DNA of 64,000 bases from Paenibacillus sp. 1001270B_150601_E10 (GTDB taxonomy: Bacteria > Bacillota > Bacilli > Paenibacillales > Paenibacillaceae). The DNA lies in assembly GCF_015558675.1 (NCBI RefSeq), contig NZ_JADMOL010000003.1, forward strand, positions 257,406 to 321,405. Reading direction: 5' to 3'. The notes beneath the pieces are model-generated. The model was not told the DNA's origin. It did not search any database and saw nothing but the letters and a program-made list of their open reading frames with translations. Shown here piece after piece: positions 32,185 to 40,898 of the stretch. Positions within the stretch are counted from its first letter, which is position 1, and the number at the start of each line of letters is the position of its first letter. Both the position numbers and the translations under genes were made by a program.

Positions 32185-33534
32185 TTATGCAGAAAGCGGC
32201 TGTTCCTGATCCTGTGCCTTCGCAGCTTTCTCTTTGTTCGGTATCAATACATTCAGCAGCAATGCGGCCACCGCACCTACCGTAATGCCGGAAGAGAAGA
32301 AATAAGAGACGAAGCTAGGCGCAGATTGCAGCGCGTCGCTTGGAAGCACCACAATCGCCATCGTAAGCAGGATCGGTACACCAATAATCATCATCGCGCG
32401 CTCATTCAGCTTCACCAACTGAATAACCTTCATGCCGTTTACGAAGATCGCTACGCAGACCACGCCAAAGATTCCATTGATTACAGGCTCCGGAATGCAA
32501 GTAATCAGCGCAGACAGCTTCGGCATCAGACCCAGCGCCATGAGGATCACACCGCTCGCCATAATCGCGATGCGGCTGCCTACGCCTGTTACCGCAATAA
32601 GCCCAGCGTTTGAAGAGTAGCCTGTCATCGGCGTACCGCCGAACAGCGCCGCCGTGAAGCAGCCAAGGCCTTCGCCCAGAGCGGCGCGATTCAAGCGCTC
32701 ATTCGTCAGCTCCTTGCCTGTGACTGTAGACACGACAAACCAAGTTCCTGTCGTTTCAATCAATATGATGAAATAGATCAGCACCATCGTAAAGATAGCA
32801 CCCCAATCAAAGACTGGCGCTCCGAATGGGAAGATCGTAGGCATAGAGAACCAATTCGCTTCCTTCACGGCAGTAAAGTCCACACCGCCAAAAAGAGAAG
32901 CCGTAAACGTACCCGCCACAATCGCTACGAGTACCGACAATAGACGAGATATCGTTCCAAGGCCCTTGCCCTTATTGCCAAGCAGCATGCATATAATCAG
33001 TATGCCTGCAGAGACAAGCGCAACAATTAGATTGTTGCCAAGCGTGCCCTCCGCACGATAAATGCTGCCCATCGCAACTGGCATAAGCGAGATCCCGACA
33101 ATCATAATAACCGTGCCGCCAACAAGCGGCGGTATAAAGCGGTGAACGGACTTCGCAAACCATTTGAGCGGATAGCCGAGAATAGCGATAATCAATGCAC
33201 CTGGCAGGAGCGCCCCCGTAATTGCTCCCATGCCAAGCTTGCCCCCAATAGCTCCAATGGCGCCGATCGGCACGTAGGAAGGACCTTGAACGACAGGAAG
33301 CTTCAAGCCAAAGCCTGTCTGAATCACCGTCGCGAGTCCTGCACCGAAGAAGCACATTTGGATAAAGAATGCTGTGTCAGCAGCAGACAATGCAAGCATT
33401 CCTGCGATAATAATCGGCGCAATGTACAAATCCATTGCAAGCACATGCTGCAGCCCGAGCACAAAGGCTTTGACTGGACCGATCTTATCATCCACGCCTA
33501 CAACCAAATCTGTGGATTGTGATTGCTGTTCCAT
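32185..33534 (-). CDS. NCS2 family uracil/xanthine-type permease
   Basis: A 449-residue membrane protein with about 14 spans and the nucleobase-ascorbate transporter layout. The VVQGPSYVPIGAIGAIGG block and the conserved glutamate in IETTGTWFVVSTVTG are present. The NAT signature reads YSSNAGLIAVTGVGSR, so the usual Gln/Glu before Asn is Ser here, which leaves the base specificity (uracil, xanthine, urate) open. It is divergent from a Rieske oxygenase gene, 268 bases apart, suggesting import of the oxygenase's substrate. No riboswitch was found upstream. GGGGGAGG precedes the ATG by 12 bases. Confidence 0.87.
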   Translation of the reverse strand: MEQQSQSTDLVVGVDDKIGPVKAFVLGLQHVLAMDLYIAPIIIAGMLALSAADTAFFIQMCFFGAGLATVIQTGFGLKLPVVQGPSYVPIGAIGAIGGKLGMGAITGALLPGALIIAILGYPLKWFAKSVHRFIPPLVGGTVIMIVGISLMPVAMGSIYRAEGTLGNNLIVALVSAGILIICMLLGNKGKGLGTISRLLSVLVAIVAGTFTASLFGGVDFTAVKEANWFSMPTIFPFGAPVFDWGAIFTMVLIYFIILIETTGTWFVVSTVTGKELTNERLNRAALGEGLGCFTAALFGGTPMTGYSSNAGLIAVTGVGSRIAIMASGVILMALGLMPKLSALITCIPEPVINGIFGVVCVAIFVNGMKVIQLVKLNERAMMIIGVPILLTMAIVVLPSDALQSAPSFVSYFFSSGITVGAVAALLLNVLIPNKEKAAKAQDQEQPLSA

Positions 33535-33802
33535 AAATAAGAATTGCCTCCCCCTCAGTTGTCTAACCCATCACACACTATAACGTTTTACCTTTTCACA
33601 TGGTCGATTATAGGACTTCCTTCCTTGTTTGTACACCCTTTTTACGAATAAAATTAATTTATATGACTTAAATGTTCGGTTTTAGAGTTGACCACCACCT
33701 CATGATCCCCTAAAATATTGATATAGAGAAATAAATGACGAACATATACTAGTCATTTCTAAAGGAACTCACCAAACCTGTAAAAAGGAGATTTTTCATC
33801 CA

Positions 33803-34783
33803 ATGATTGTCAACGATACGGTATTACAGCAAGAATGGATCGTCGCCTGCTTGTCCTCCGAACTCACAGACAAGCCTAAGCAAGTATTCATTATGGGCGA
33901 GCGCGTTGTCGTATTTCGTGTAGGAAATGAAGTTCGTGCATTCAAGGACCTGTGCATCCACCGTGGAGCAGCACTGTCGCTTGGCTGCGTGAAAGACGGA
34001 CACCTCGTATGTCCTTATCATGCTTGGGAATATAATGCAGAGGGGGATTGCACAAAGATTCCTCAGCTGCCCGAAGGACAAGCGATCCCGAAGAAAGCGC
34101 GTGCCATCGTGTACGGCTGCGAAGAGCGCTGCGGAATGATTTGGGTTAATCTGAGCGGAGATGCAGAAACGCCGCGATTCTCTCTTCCAGAGTTTGAGGA
34201 TCCATCCTATCGTGTGGTCATGTGGGGACCACAGCATGTAGAGGCTAAGCCGCCGCGCATTATTGAGAATTTCTTAGATGTCGGCCATCTTGCGGTCGTT
34301 CATGAAGGCTACCTTGGCACTTCGGAGCATACGGAGATCGGCGATTATCATATGATTCATGATGAACACGGCATTCGCTCTGAGGAGATTGCGATCTTCC
34401 AGCCAGATCCGGATGGCTCTGGTCAAGCGAAGTACGTATACTACACTTATGCCATCGAGCGCCCATTGACCGTTAAATTTACGAAGCGCGATCAGGAGAC
34501 TGGCAATCTGATGACGATTCTGCTTACGGTGCAGCCGAAGGATGCCCATACATCCATTGCTTACGGCATTATGCTGTTCAATTACGATACAGGCACGACT
34601 GATGAGGAGACCGTCAAGTTCCAAGACATGATCTTTGCACAGGACAAGCCTGTCGTGGAAAATCAAAAGCCAGAGGATCTTCCGCTCGATTTGCAAACAG
34701 AACTTAGCCTGAAATGCGACCGTGTAAGCATCGCTTACCGTCAGTACTTGAAGAAGCTAGGCGTACAGTGGGGCACTGCGTAA
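33803..34783 (+). CDS. Rieske non-heme iron oxygenase, aromatic-ring/N-demethylase type
   Basis: A 326-residue oxygenase alpha subunit. The Rieske [2Fe-2S] ligands are in CIHRGAALSLGC and CPYHAWEY (about 52-75). The mononuclear iron site is NFLDVGHLAVVH near residues 155-166 (Asp, His, His). Such enzymes hydroxylate or demethylate small rings; the closest functional types by layout are vanillate O-demethylase, pheophorbide oxygenase-like and methylxanthine N-demethylases. No reductase or ferredoxin gene is adjacent, so electrons must come from elsewhere. The divergent NCS2 permease hints at a purine- or pyrimidine-like substrate, but this is inference. AAAAAGGAG lies 12 bases before the ATG. 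Confidence 0.87.
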   Translation: MIVNDTVLQQEWIVACLSSELTDKPKQVFIMGERVVVFRVGNEVRAFKDLCIHRGAALSLGCVKDGHLVCPYHAWEYNAEGDCTKIPQLPEGQAIPKKARAIVYGCEERCGMIWVNLSGDAETPRFSLPEFEDPSYRVVMWGPQHVEAKPPRIIENFLDVGHLAVVHEGYLGTSEHTEIGDYHMIHDEHGIRSEEIAIFQPDPDGSGQAKYVYYTYAIERPLTVKFTKRDQETGNLMTILLTVQPKDAHTSIAYGIMLFNYDTGTTDEETVKFQDMIFAQDKPVVENQKPEDLPLDLQTELSLKCDRVSIAYRQYLKKLGVQWGTA

Positions 34784-34924
34784 GCGAACTGTATAACGTG
34801 GTTATAAGAAACCCATTTCTAGGTCATTCAGAGAAAATGGATCATATATAGAATAGATTTATCGCGTAATAGAATATTGGTCCTGACCGAGGCGAAGCTT
34901 CAATATTCGATTCTGTAAGAGAAA

Positions 34925-34967
34925 AAGACGAGCATTGTACAGCAATTGGCTATACAATGCTCGTCTT
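34925..34967. terminator. Bidirectional terminator between Rieske and CcdC genes
   Basis: A perfect 15-bp stem (AAGACGAGCATTGTA and its complement) with a 13-base loop and A/T tracts on both sides, between converging genes. Confidence 0.92.
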
Positions 34968-35053
34968 CTTGTCGTTGCGTTCGAACTAGAATCTTATATC
35001 CGGTAGATCTTGTAATTAACAGATATAGATAAGTTGTTATCCTAATGATCGTA

Positions 35054-35554
35054 TCAGGATTGAAGCGACTGAGTCGGCTGATTGACCATTAGCTTCTTAT
35101 ATTCCCGGTACATGGCAGCCCGCCAAGGCAGCAGCATGCCAAAGGCCAGAATAAAGAAGATGCCTGCACTTTGCGGGATCGTCACATACTGCTCCACAAC
35201 ATCATGCAGCAGCAGCCGAACAATCAACAACGTTACGATCACAACGATAAACATGTTGGAACGCTTCAAATAAATGAGCTCCCCTTCGCGGTGGAACTTG
35301 GATGTCCGAATCAGCGGATAGGCAAACAGCACAGCCCCTGCAAAAAAGGCGATAACCCCATACTGCCAAGGAATGCGCAGCTCCGGTACGACAAACATCA
35401 AAAAGCCCGTCGCCATGCCGATCGGCGGCATAATGATCTTCTTCGCATTGGTAGGCTTGTTCTGCGCACGCAATCGAAGGAAGATGACGGCTGCACCCGC
35501 ACATAACGATACGAGCACAGATATTAGATGAGATGACATCATCACATGTGGCAT
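35054..35554 (-). CDS. CcdC family membrane protein (DUF1453)
   Basis: A 166-residue protein with five membrane spans, matching the CcdC/DUF1453 family: LRLRAQNKPTNAKKIIMPPIGMATGF near the N-terminus and YLKRSNMFIVVIVTLL near the middle. CcdC was named from the Bacillus subtilis ccdA-ccdC region of cytochrome c maturation, but it is dispensable there and its role is unclear. No ccdA or other cytochrome maturation genes are nearby. GGAGGTG lies 7 bases before the ATG. Single gene. Confidence 0.82.
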   Translation of the reverse strand: MPHVMMSSHLISVLVSLCAGAAVIFLRLRAQNKPTNAKKIIMPPIGMATGFLMFVVPELRIPWQYGVIAFFAGAVLFAYPLIRTSKFHREGELIYLKRSNMFIVVIVTLLIVRLLLHDVVEQYVTIPQSAGIFFILAFGMLLPWRAAMYREYKKLMVNQPTQSLQS

Positions 35555-35750
35555 CTCGCTTCACCTCCATGAATCCTACTGCTTGTCTCCCCCATTCATG
35601 ACGAGCAGCATATGCATTCATTTTACATCAAGCCAAAATGAAATGCTATTTATCAACAATCGGCCTCAAGTGCCAATTCATGTCTGCTTCTCATTTATTA
35701 AACACATGCCAGCCCATTTCTAACGAGCTCATACCAATGGTTTTATAAGA

Positions 35751-38438
35751 TTAGGACGTCCCTTTTGGCCTAACTCCACGGGTCGCAATAGCGATAGAAG
35801 GATCGTCTGGCCAGTAATGCTTTGGATACCGCCCCTTCAAATCCTTTTTCACCTCAAAATAAGTGCCGCTCCAGAAGCTTGCCAAATCCTGCGTGACCTG
35901 TACAGGTCTACCCGCCGGCGAGAGAAGATGCAGGGTAAGCGGCACGCGGCCCCCTGCAATTCTCGGCGTCTCCATAAGCCCAAACAGCTCCTGAAGCCTT
36001 GCTGCCAGCACCGGCTGCTCGGGATTGGAGTAATCGATTCGAATGCGTGAGCAGCTAGGCACGACATATGCCGATGGAGCGAGCCTGTCCAACTCCTGCC
36101 GCTCGCTCCAGGGGATGAAGCTCTCAAGGATAGATGCCAGATCAAGCTTCTGAAGCTCCTGCTTCGACTTCATGCCGTACACATGGGGCAGCAGCCACTC
36201 CTCCATTGTATCAAGCAGCGCTTCATCAGAGGCTGCTGGCCATTCGTCTGGGCGGTAATGGTGAAGAAATTGCAGCCGAAGCTGCCACTCCTTTGCCTTC
36301 TTGCTCCAAGGCAGCAGGCCAAGTCCTTCTGGATGCGAGCGTAGGCCTGCAAGCAAAGCAGCTCCTACTGCATCGGGATCTGGATTCTGCACCGGGCGCT
36401 CGCGAAAGACGATGGCACCGAGCTTAACCTGCTCCCTGACCCTTACAGCCTCAGCTTCCCCATCCCACGCCAAGTGGAGATGAGGCTCCATCCACTTTGC
36501 AGCATATTGAAGCAGAGACTCGGCTGTGACAGGAGCGGCCAATAAGATGCGCGCCTCTGTCCCTTGATCATCCAGATCCAAGGCTACAAGATAGGGCGCG
36601 TAGGCGATAGGGTCCTGCGCCTTGCTGCCAAGGAAGGCAGCACCTCTGCCATTGCTCAGCAGATAGCGCCCATCTGCTCGGCGTTCCGCAATTCGATCAG
36701 GGAAAGCCAAACTTAGCAGCACGCCGCCTATATCCTCTAGCGACAGCTCTTGCGATGTCTTCTGATTCTTCTTGATGCCATCATTTTGCGCAACAGGAAA
36801 AGCTCTTGCCAATCGCTTAACCTCCTCCACAACGCGATTCAAGGTTGCCTGGTCCACATGCGGGAGGATAGCCTCCAGATGAATGGCTGCATCGGACTTG
36901 GATAAGCGTCCTCGCTTCTGCTCGGCAGCACGCCTGCGATAGGCATGCACAATCTCCCAACGCTTGCGAATATCCGGCCCGCCGATAGACGGTGCGGCCA
37001 TTGGCGAGCCCAGTGTGACCGCATGCCGCGGCAGGATATCCCGCTCCTGCAGCAAAGCCGCCCATTCCACGGAGATCTCGCCCCAACCTAGGCTTATACC
37101 CTCAAGCACCATATGAGACAGCCTCGGGTGAAGGCCGTACGCGGCCATCTGCTTGCCATGAGGTGTCAAGCCTCCCTCGGCGTCCATAGCCCCCATCTGC
37201 TGAAGCAGCTGACGTGCCTGCAACAGCGCAGCTCTTGGCGGCGGCGTCATCCACCGGAGACCTTCGCCAGAAGGGGCGCCCCATGCCGCTATCTCCAACT
37301 GAAGCGGCAGCAGATCAGCATCCATGATCTCAGGCAGGCGATGCGGCTTCAGATGCGCGTGCTCTTCCTTGGACCACATCCGGTAGCATGCGCCAGGGCC
37401 GAGCCGTCCCGCTCTTCCTCTGCGCTGATCGGCGGCATCCTTCGTCACGCGCTCCGTGACCAAGCGGGACATGCCTGTACGCGAGGAGTATCGCGACACT
37501 CGCATGAAGCCGCAATCAACGACGACCTTCACTCCCTCAACCGTCAAACTCGTCTCGGCGATGGAAGTCGTCAGGACAACCTTGCGCTCGTTAGGGACGC
37601 TAGGCGCGATCGCAAGCTCCTGATCACGCTCCGAAAGATGACTGAACAGCTTGCGGATTCGAATCTTTGCCGAGCCTAGGGCGCTGTGTTGAGAAAGCTC
37701 CTGCGTTAAAGCCGCCTCTGTACGGTGAATTTCTCCTGCACCCGGCAGGAACACCAGCAGATCCCCTTCCTGCTCATGCAGGGCGCGCATCACAAGCTTG
37801 GCGCATGCCGATTCGAGGCGCATGTCTCTGCTAGCAGGCACGTAGAAGGTATCAACGGGATACGCTCGGCCTTTGCTTTCCAGAATAGGGGCATCCCCGA
37901 GCAGCTGTGCAAGCGGCTCTGCATCCAGCGTCGCCGACATCACAAGCATGCGCAGATCATCTCTTAGAACAGCCTGTGCCTCGAGCGACAATGCGAGGCC
38001 AAGATCTGCATGAAGGCTTCTCTCATGATACTCATCAAAAATAAGCAGTCCTACGCCTTCTAGCGAAGGATCTTCCTGCAGCATCCGCGTTAAGACACCT
38101 TCAGTCACGACCTCAATTCTTGTGCGGGGGCCAACCTTGGAGTCCATGCGAACCCGGTAGCCCACAGTCTCTCCCACTCGCTCACCAAGCAGCGAGGCCA
38201 TATAGTGGGCAGCTGTGCGGGCTGCGAGCCTTCTTGGCTCAAGCATCACGATTCTTGTGCCGTTAAGCCATGGCTCTGTCAGAAGCGCAAGCGGTACGCG
38301 GGTCGTTTTTCCCGCACCAGGCTCCGCCACAAGCACCGCTGCGCTCTGCTTTCTAAGCTTCTCTTTTAATGAGAGGCATACCTCGTCAATGGGCATGGGA
38401 GGCAAAGCTGCGAGGCATCGTTCTATTTTTTCATCCAT
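35751..38438 (-). CDS. hrpB: ATP-dependent helicase HrpB
   Basis: A DExH helicase of about 895 residues. Walker A is AEPGAGKTTRVPLALL, the Walker B box reads DEYHERSLHADLGLAL (DEFH in most HrpB proteins), SATLDAEP is motif III, and TSIAETSLTVEGV with DQRRGRAGRLGPG gives motifs V and VI. The C-terminal HrpB domain, including ILLAAPVTAESLLQYA and LSPAGRPVQVTQDLASFWSGTY, is complete. HrpB is a DEAH helicase of unknown exact target, linked to RNA metabolism. The start is unsure: the frame opens at a TTG at 38549, but neither it nor the ATG at 38438 (MDEK) has a clear ribosome site; the latter matches where the family begins. Single gene. Confidence 0.92.
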   Translation of the reverse strand: MDEKIERCLAALPPMPIDEVCLSLKEKLRKQSAAVLVAEPGAGKTTRVPLALLTEPWLNGTRIVMLEPRRLAARTAAHYMASLLGERVGETVGYRVRMDSKVGPRTRIEVVTEGVLTRMLQEDPSLEGVGLLIFDEYHERSLHADLGLALSLEAQAVLRDDLRMLVMSATLDAEPLAQLLGDAPILESKGRAYPVDTFYVPASRDMRLESACAKLVMRALHEQEGDLLVFLPGAGEIHRTEAALTQELSQHSALGSAKIRIRKLFSHLSERDQELAIAPSVPNERKVVLTTSIAETSLTVEGVKVVVDCGFMRVSRYSSRTGMSRLVTERVTKDAADQRRGRAGRLGPGACYRMWSKEEHAHLKPHRLPEIMDADLLPLQLEIAAWGAPSGEGLRWMTPPPRAALLQARQLLQQMGAMDAEGGLTPHGKQMAAYGLHPRLSHMVLEGISLGWGEISVEWAALLQERDILPRHAVTLGSPMAAPSIGGPDIRKRWEIVHAYRRRAAEQKRGRLSKSDAAIHLEAILPHVDQATLNRVVEEVKRLARAFPVAQNDGIKKNQKTSQELSLEDIGGVLLSLAFPDRIAERRADGRYLLSNGRGAAFLGSKAQDPIAYAPYLVALDLDDQGTEARILLAAPVTAESLLQYAAKWMEPHLHLAWDGEAEAVRVREQVKLGAIVFRERPVQNPDPDAVGAALLAGLRSHPEGLGLLPWSKKAKEWQLRLQFLHHYRPDEWPAASDEALLDTMEEWLLPHVYGMKSKQELQKLDLASILESFIPWSERQELDRLAPSAYVVPSCSRIRIDYSNPEQPVLAARLQELFGLMETPRIAGGRVPLTLHLLSPAGRPVQVTQDLASFWSGTYFEVKKDLKGRYPKHYWPDDPSIAIATRGVRPKGTS

Positions 38439-38645
38439 TTGAGTGGTTTCATAGGGTGGTTCAGACTTCAAAGGAAGTGTAGAAGCCTTCTTATTATTAT
38501 TCAAACAAGGATCCCTGCTTTCATAGGGTTTTGGCAGCCTGTTCACCAAAAAGGCTGCTGAGCGAGCTCAGACCGTATCTTTTCGAGCACCATGCTCCCT
38601 ATTATATAAGAATCTGTCCAGATTCACATTTCCAATGCAATGAAT

Positions 38646-38680
38646 AAAGCCTCCCTGCTTTGGCACAGCAGGAAGGCTTT
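38646..38680 (-). terminator. Terminator of the secreted metalloprotease gene
   Basis: AAAGCCTCCCTGCT (38646-38659) pairs with AGCAGGAAGGCTTT (38667-38680) with one mismatch; TTATT follows on the minus strand. It is closely similar to the hairpin at 40740-40777 on the other side of the gene. Confidence 0.85.
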
Positions 38681-38699
38681 ATCGGAGTCATATAAACAC

Positions 38700-40544
38700 T
38701 TAATCGTATAGGCGAATGTCGGCTAACTGCAAGATGCCGCCGCTATTATTGGCTAGGTCGAATTTATAGTAGCGGTAAGCCGTAGTATTGCTAATGCTGT
38801 ACGATTTCGTTTGGTAACGAGAAGCAAAGCTTTCATTCAATCGCGTGTCTAGAACTGTCCAGTTCGTACCATCATTTGATCCGGATAGCGTCCAATTCCT
38901 AGGATCACGTTCCGGGAAGTCGTTGGCGGAGGTGATGGAATAGGTTTTTACAGCATACGCATTAGTGCCTTCGAACTGATATTGAATATGTGAGGAGCTG
39001 TTAAACGTGAGCCATTTTGATGCATCGTTGTTATCGAAGGCATTCTCTTTTCCTTCCCCGGCAGGACTATTGTCGTTGCTGACCGTAATCGTGCCGCCTA
39101 CAGTCAGTCCCCCTGGCTGCTGGCCTGCTTTAAAAAAGGGACTGTTGTTCAAGGTAATCGCACTGACTGGATCCCAGGCCGGGAGCTCATTTTCATTAAA
39201 GACATAGCCATCTGCATCTTTCAGTACAAAGAATCGATGCAGCCAGTCGAACCCACGCAGCATGATAGAATTTGGTCCCCCTTCATGCGGCAAGCCAAAA
39301 GCATGCCCGAGCTCATGCAAGGCAGCTCCGTATCCGATCGATATCGCTTTTTGCACCGTAGTGGCCGGTTCCCCTACGAAAGCAGGGTCAACAGGGCCAA
39401 GATCCGCAAACTTACTCAACACTTCTGTCTCGTCATTTGGGAACAGCCACACTGTTGAACCGCCAAACACGCCGTAATCGCCTCCACCGAGCGCAATATG
39501 GGCATACATATATTGAGCAGCTGCATCGTACTTGGAGAATCCGACAAAAGCAAGATTCTTTGTGCCTGCTTGCGGGTATTGTGCTGGAATCAGGCTCGCA
39601 ACTTCTCCATACAAATCATCCTTATTGTAGCTCGTGTTGTAGTAATATGAGGCTGGATGCTGGCTTTTTAGCACATGCACCTCTACCTTGCCTGTAAGCT
39701 GATTCATCTCAAGGTTGAAGGTCTTGCGGCCGTATCCATTATTGTTCATTGAGTCTGCGGTAAAGGATTGGATGACTTTCATGTAGGTGCTTAGCTTCGC
39801 TTCGTAGTTTTGAGGGTCATTTGCTAGTTGGGTCTGGTACTGAGTGTTCCCATCGCTTGGGACGTACCAAAAAATGCGGGTTACAGCATTAGAGGTGTTC
39901 GGCTCGTAGTTCAACGTTAGTGTAGTCTGCTTCGTGCCGTTTTGGATAACCAAGTTATTTTCACCAGGTATGAGATCGGCAAATACTTTAAAGCGCCCTT
40001 GATGTACCTGTCCTTGAATGACCTTTGTGCTTCGATTAGAGGAGGTATTGGTTAACGTGATGGTTGTCGCGCTTGTATCGCTTACTATTCCTCGAATGAG
40101 CGGAAAGGAATAATGTATCGTTTCATTATTCGTAAAATTGGTCACTTCAACCTCTGGAGCAGGTGCCGTATTTCCGTTTGTCACGTTAACCGTAACGGGT
40201 TGGCTCATTGTACTCCCATGGCTGTTGATCAGCTTTGCCGTGTACGTATATGTACCATTCACTTTGCCCGTAAAAGCTTTTGTGGCTGTTTGCGGATTCG
40301 GTGTACCATCCGTCAGTGCTTGAGTCTCGATTCGAACATTGTTCTCATACAGCTCCAACGACGTTCCGTTCTCTCCCCAATACATACTCATCGTAATGGT
40401 GTAGTCCCCATCTCCATCCCAGTTGTCATGGGTCAGAACCGGCGTTCCTGGTACACCTGCAGCTGCTAACGCTGCTGACAGCGGCAACATGCTGAACAGG
40501 AGCATCACTGCGATACTAAACATGATCCATTTCTTTGGTTTCAT
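38700..40544 (-). CDS. Secreted modular zinc metalloprotease (Ig-like + IPR021917-type peptidase + F5/8 type C)
   Basis: A 614-residue exported protein. Residues 1-29 form a signal peptide ending ALAAAG. Residues about 30-122 form a chitinase-N-type Ig-like module (TPVLTHDNWDGDGDYTITMSMYW split by its strands). The catalytic region, about 130-450, matches the putative metallopeptidase family of yeast YIL108W: IFWYVPSDG, SFTADSMNNNGYGRKTFNLE and the zinc motif HELGHAFGLPHEGG with a SIMLRG Met-turn. Residues about 475-614 are an F5/8 type C (discoidin/CBM32-like) domain ending LADIRLYD. Such a protein may act on glycoproteins or chitin- or glycan-bound targets outside the cell. It lies alone between two similar terminators. 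Confidence 0.82.
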   Translation of the reverse strand: MKPKKWIMFSIAVMLLFSMLPLSAALAAAGVPGTPVLTHDNWDGDGDYTITMSMYWGENGTSLELYENNVRIETQALTDGTPNPQTATKAFTGKVNGTYTYTAKLINSHGSTMSQPVTVNVTNGNTAPAPEVEVTNFTNNETIHYSFPLIRGIVSDTSATTITLTNTSSNRSTKVIQGQVHQGRFKVFADLIPGENNLVIQNGTKQTTLTLNYEPNTSNAVTRIFWYVPSDGNTQYQTQLANDPQNYEAKLSTYMKVIQSFTADSMNNNGYGRKTFNLEMNQLTGKVEVHVLKSQHPASYYYNTSYNKDDLYGEVASLIPAQYPQAGTKNLAFVGFSKYDAAAQYMYAHIALGGGDYGVFGGSTVWLFPNDETEVLSKFADLGPVDPAFVGEPATTVQKAISIGYGAALHELGHAFGLPHEGGPNSIMLRGFDWLHRFFVLKDADGYVFNENELPAWDPVSAITLNNSPFFKAGQQPGGLTVGGTITVSNDNSPAGEGKENAFDNNDASKWLTFNSSSHIQYQFEGTNAYAVKTYSITSANDFPERDPRNWTLSGSNDGTNWTVLDTRLNESFASRYQTKSYSISNTTAYRYYKFDLANNSGGILQLADIRLYD

Positions 40545-40898
40545 TCCAATTACACTCTCCTATCCCTCTTTTAAAAATAGAATTATTGGAAAACTATTCC
40601 TACATGAGTGTAATCTTTATTTCATAGTATTACAATATGATTAATGAATGAAATATGTTTATTATTGTTAAATCCTATAACGGCCCTAATATCGCCAGTA
40701 TTTCCCGTATATGATGACCCCTATTATATTCTAGTAAAAAAGCCTTCCTGCTGCTGTGTCCAGAAGCAAGAAGGCTTAATAGGAGTTCTTTATTTGATTA
40801 ATGATGAAAATTGCACGAACTGCTATAAAAGGAATGATCGGCACGACCAGCAGATGTGATATGATTTATTCCCTGCTTGCTCCTGCTCGTTATACACT
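40545..40898. other. Intergenic region between S9 peptidase and metalloprotease
   Basis: A 354-base AT-rich gap. It holds the S9 terminator at 40735-40777 and no convincing gene; the metalloprotease promoter should lie in 40560-40680, but no clear -35/-10 pair could be chosen. Confidence 0.45.
40735..40777 (-). terminator. Terminator downstream of the S9 peptidase gene
   Basis: AAGCCTTC (40740-40747) pairs with GAAGGCTT (40770-40777); the minus strand continues with TTTTTTAC. It lies 120 bases after the S9 stop. Its sequence and the bases after it (AGGAGT) echo the hairpin at 38646-38680. Confidence 0.75.

Noticed and set aside
37113..37679. 188-codon open frame antisense to hrpB
   Set aside because: Shadow frame in a high-GC coding region without domain features.
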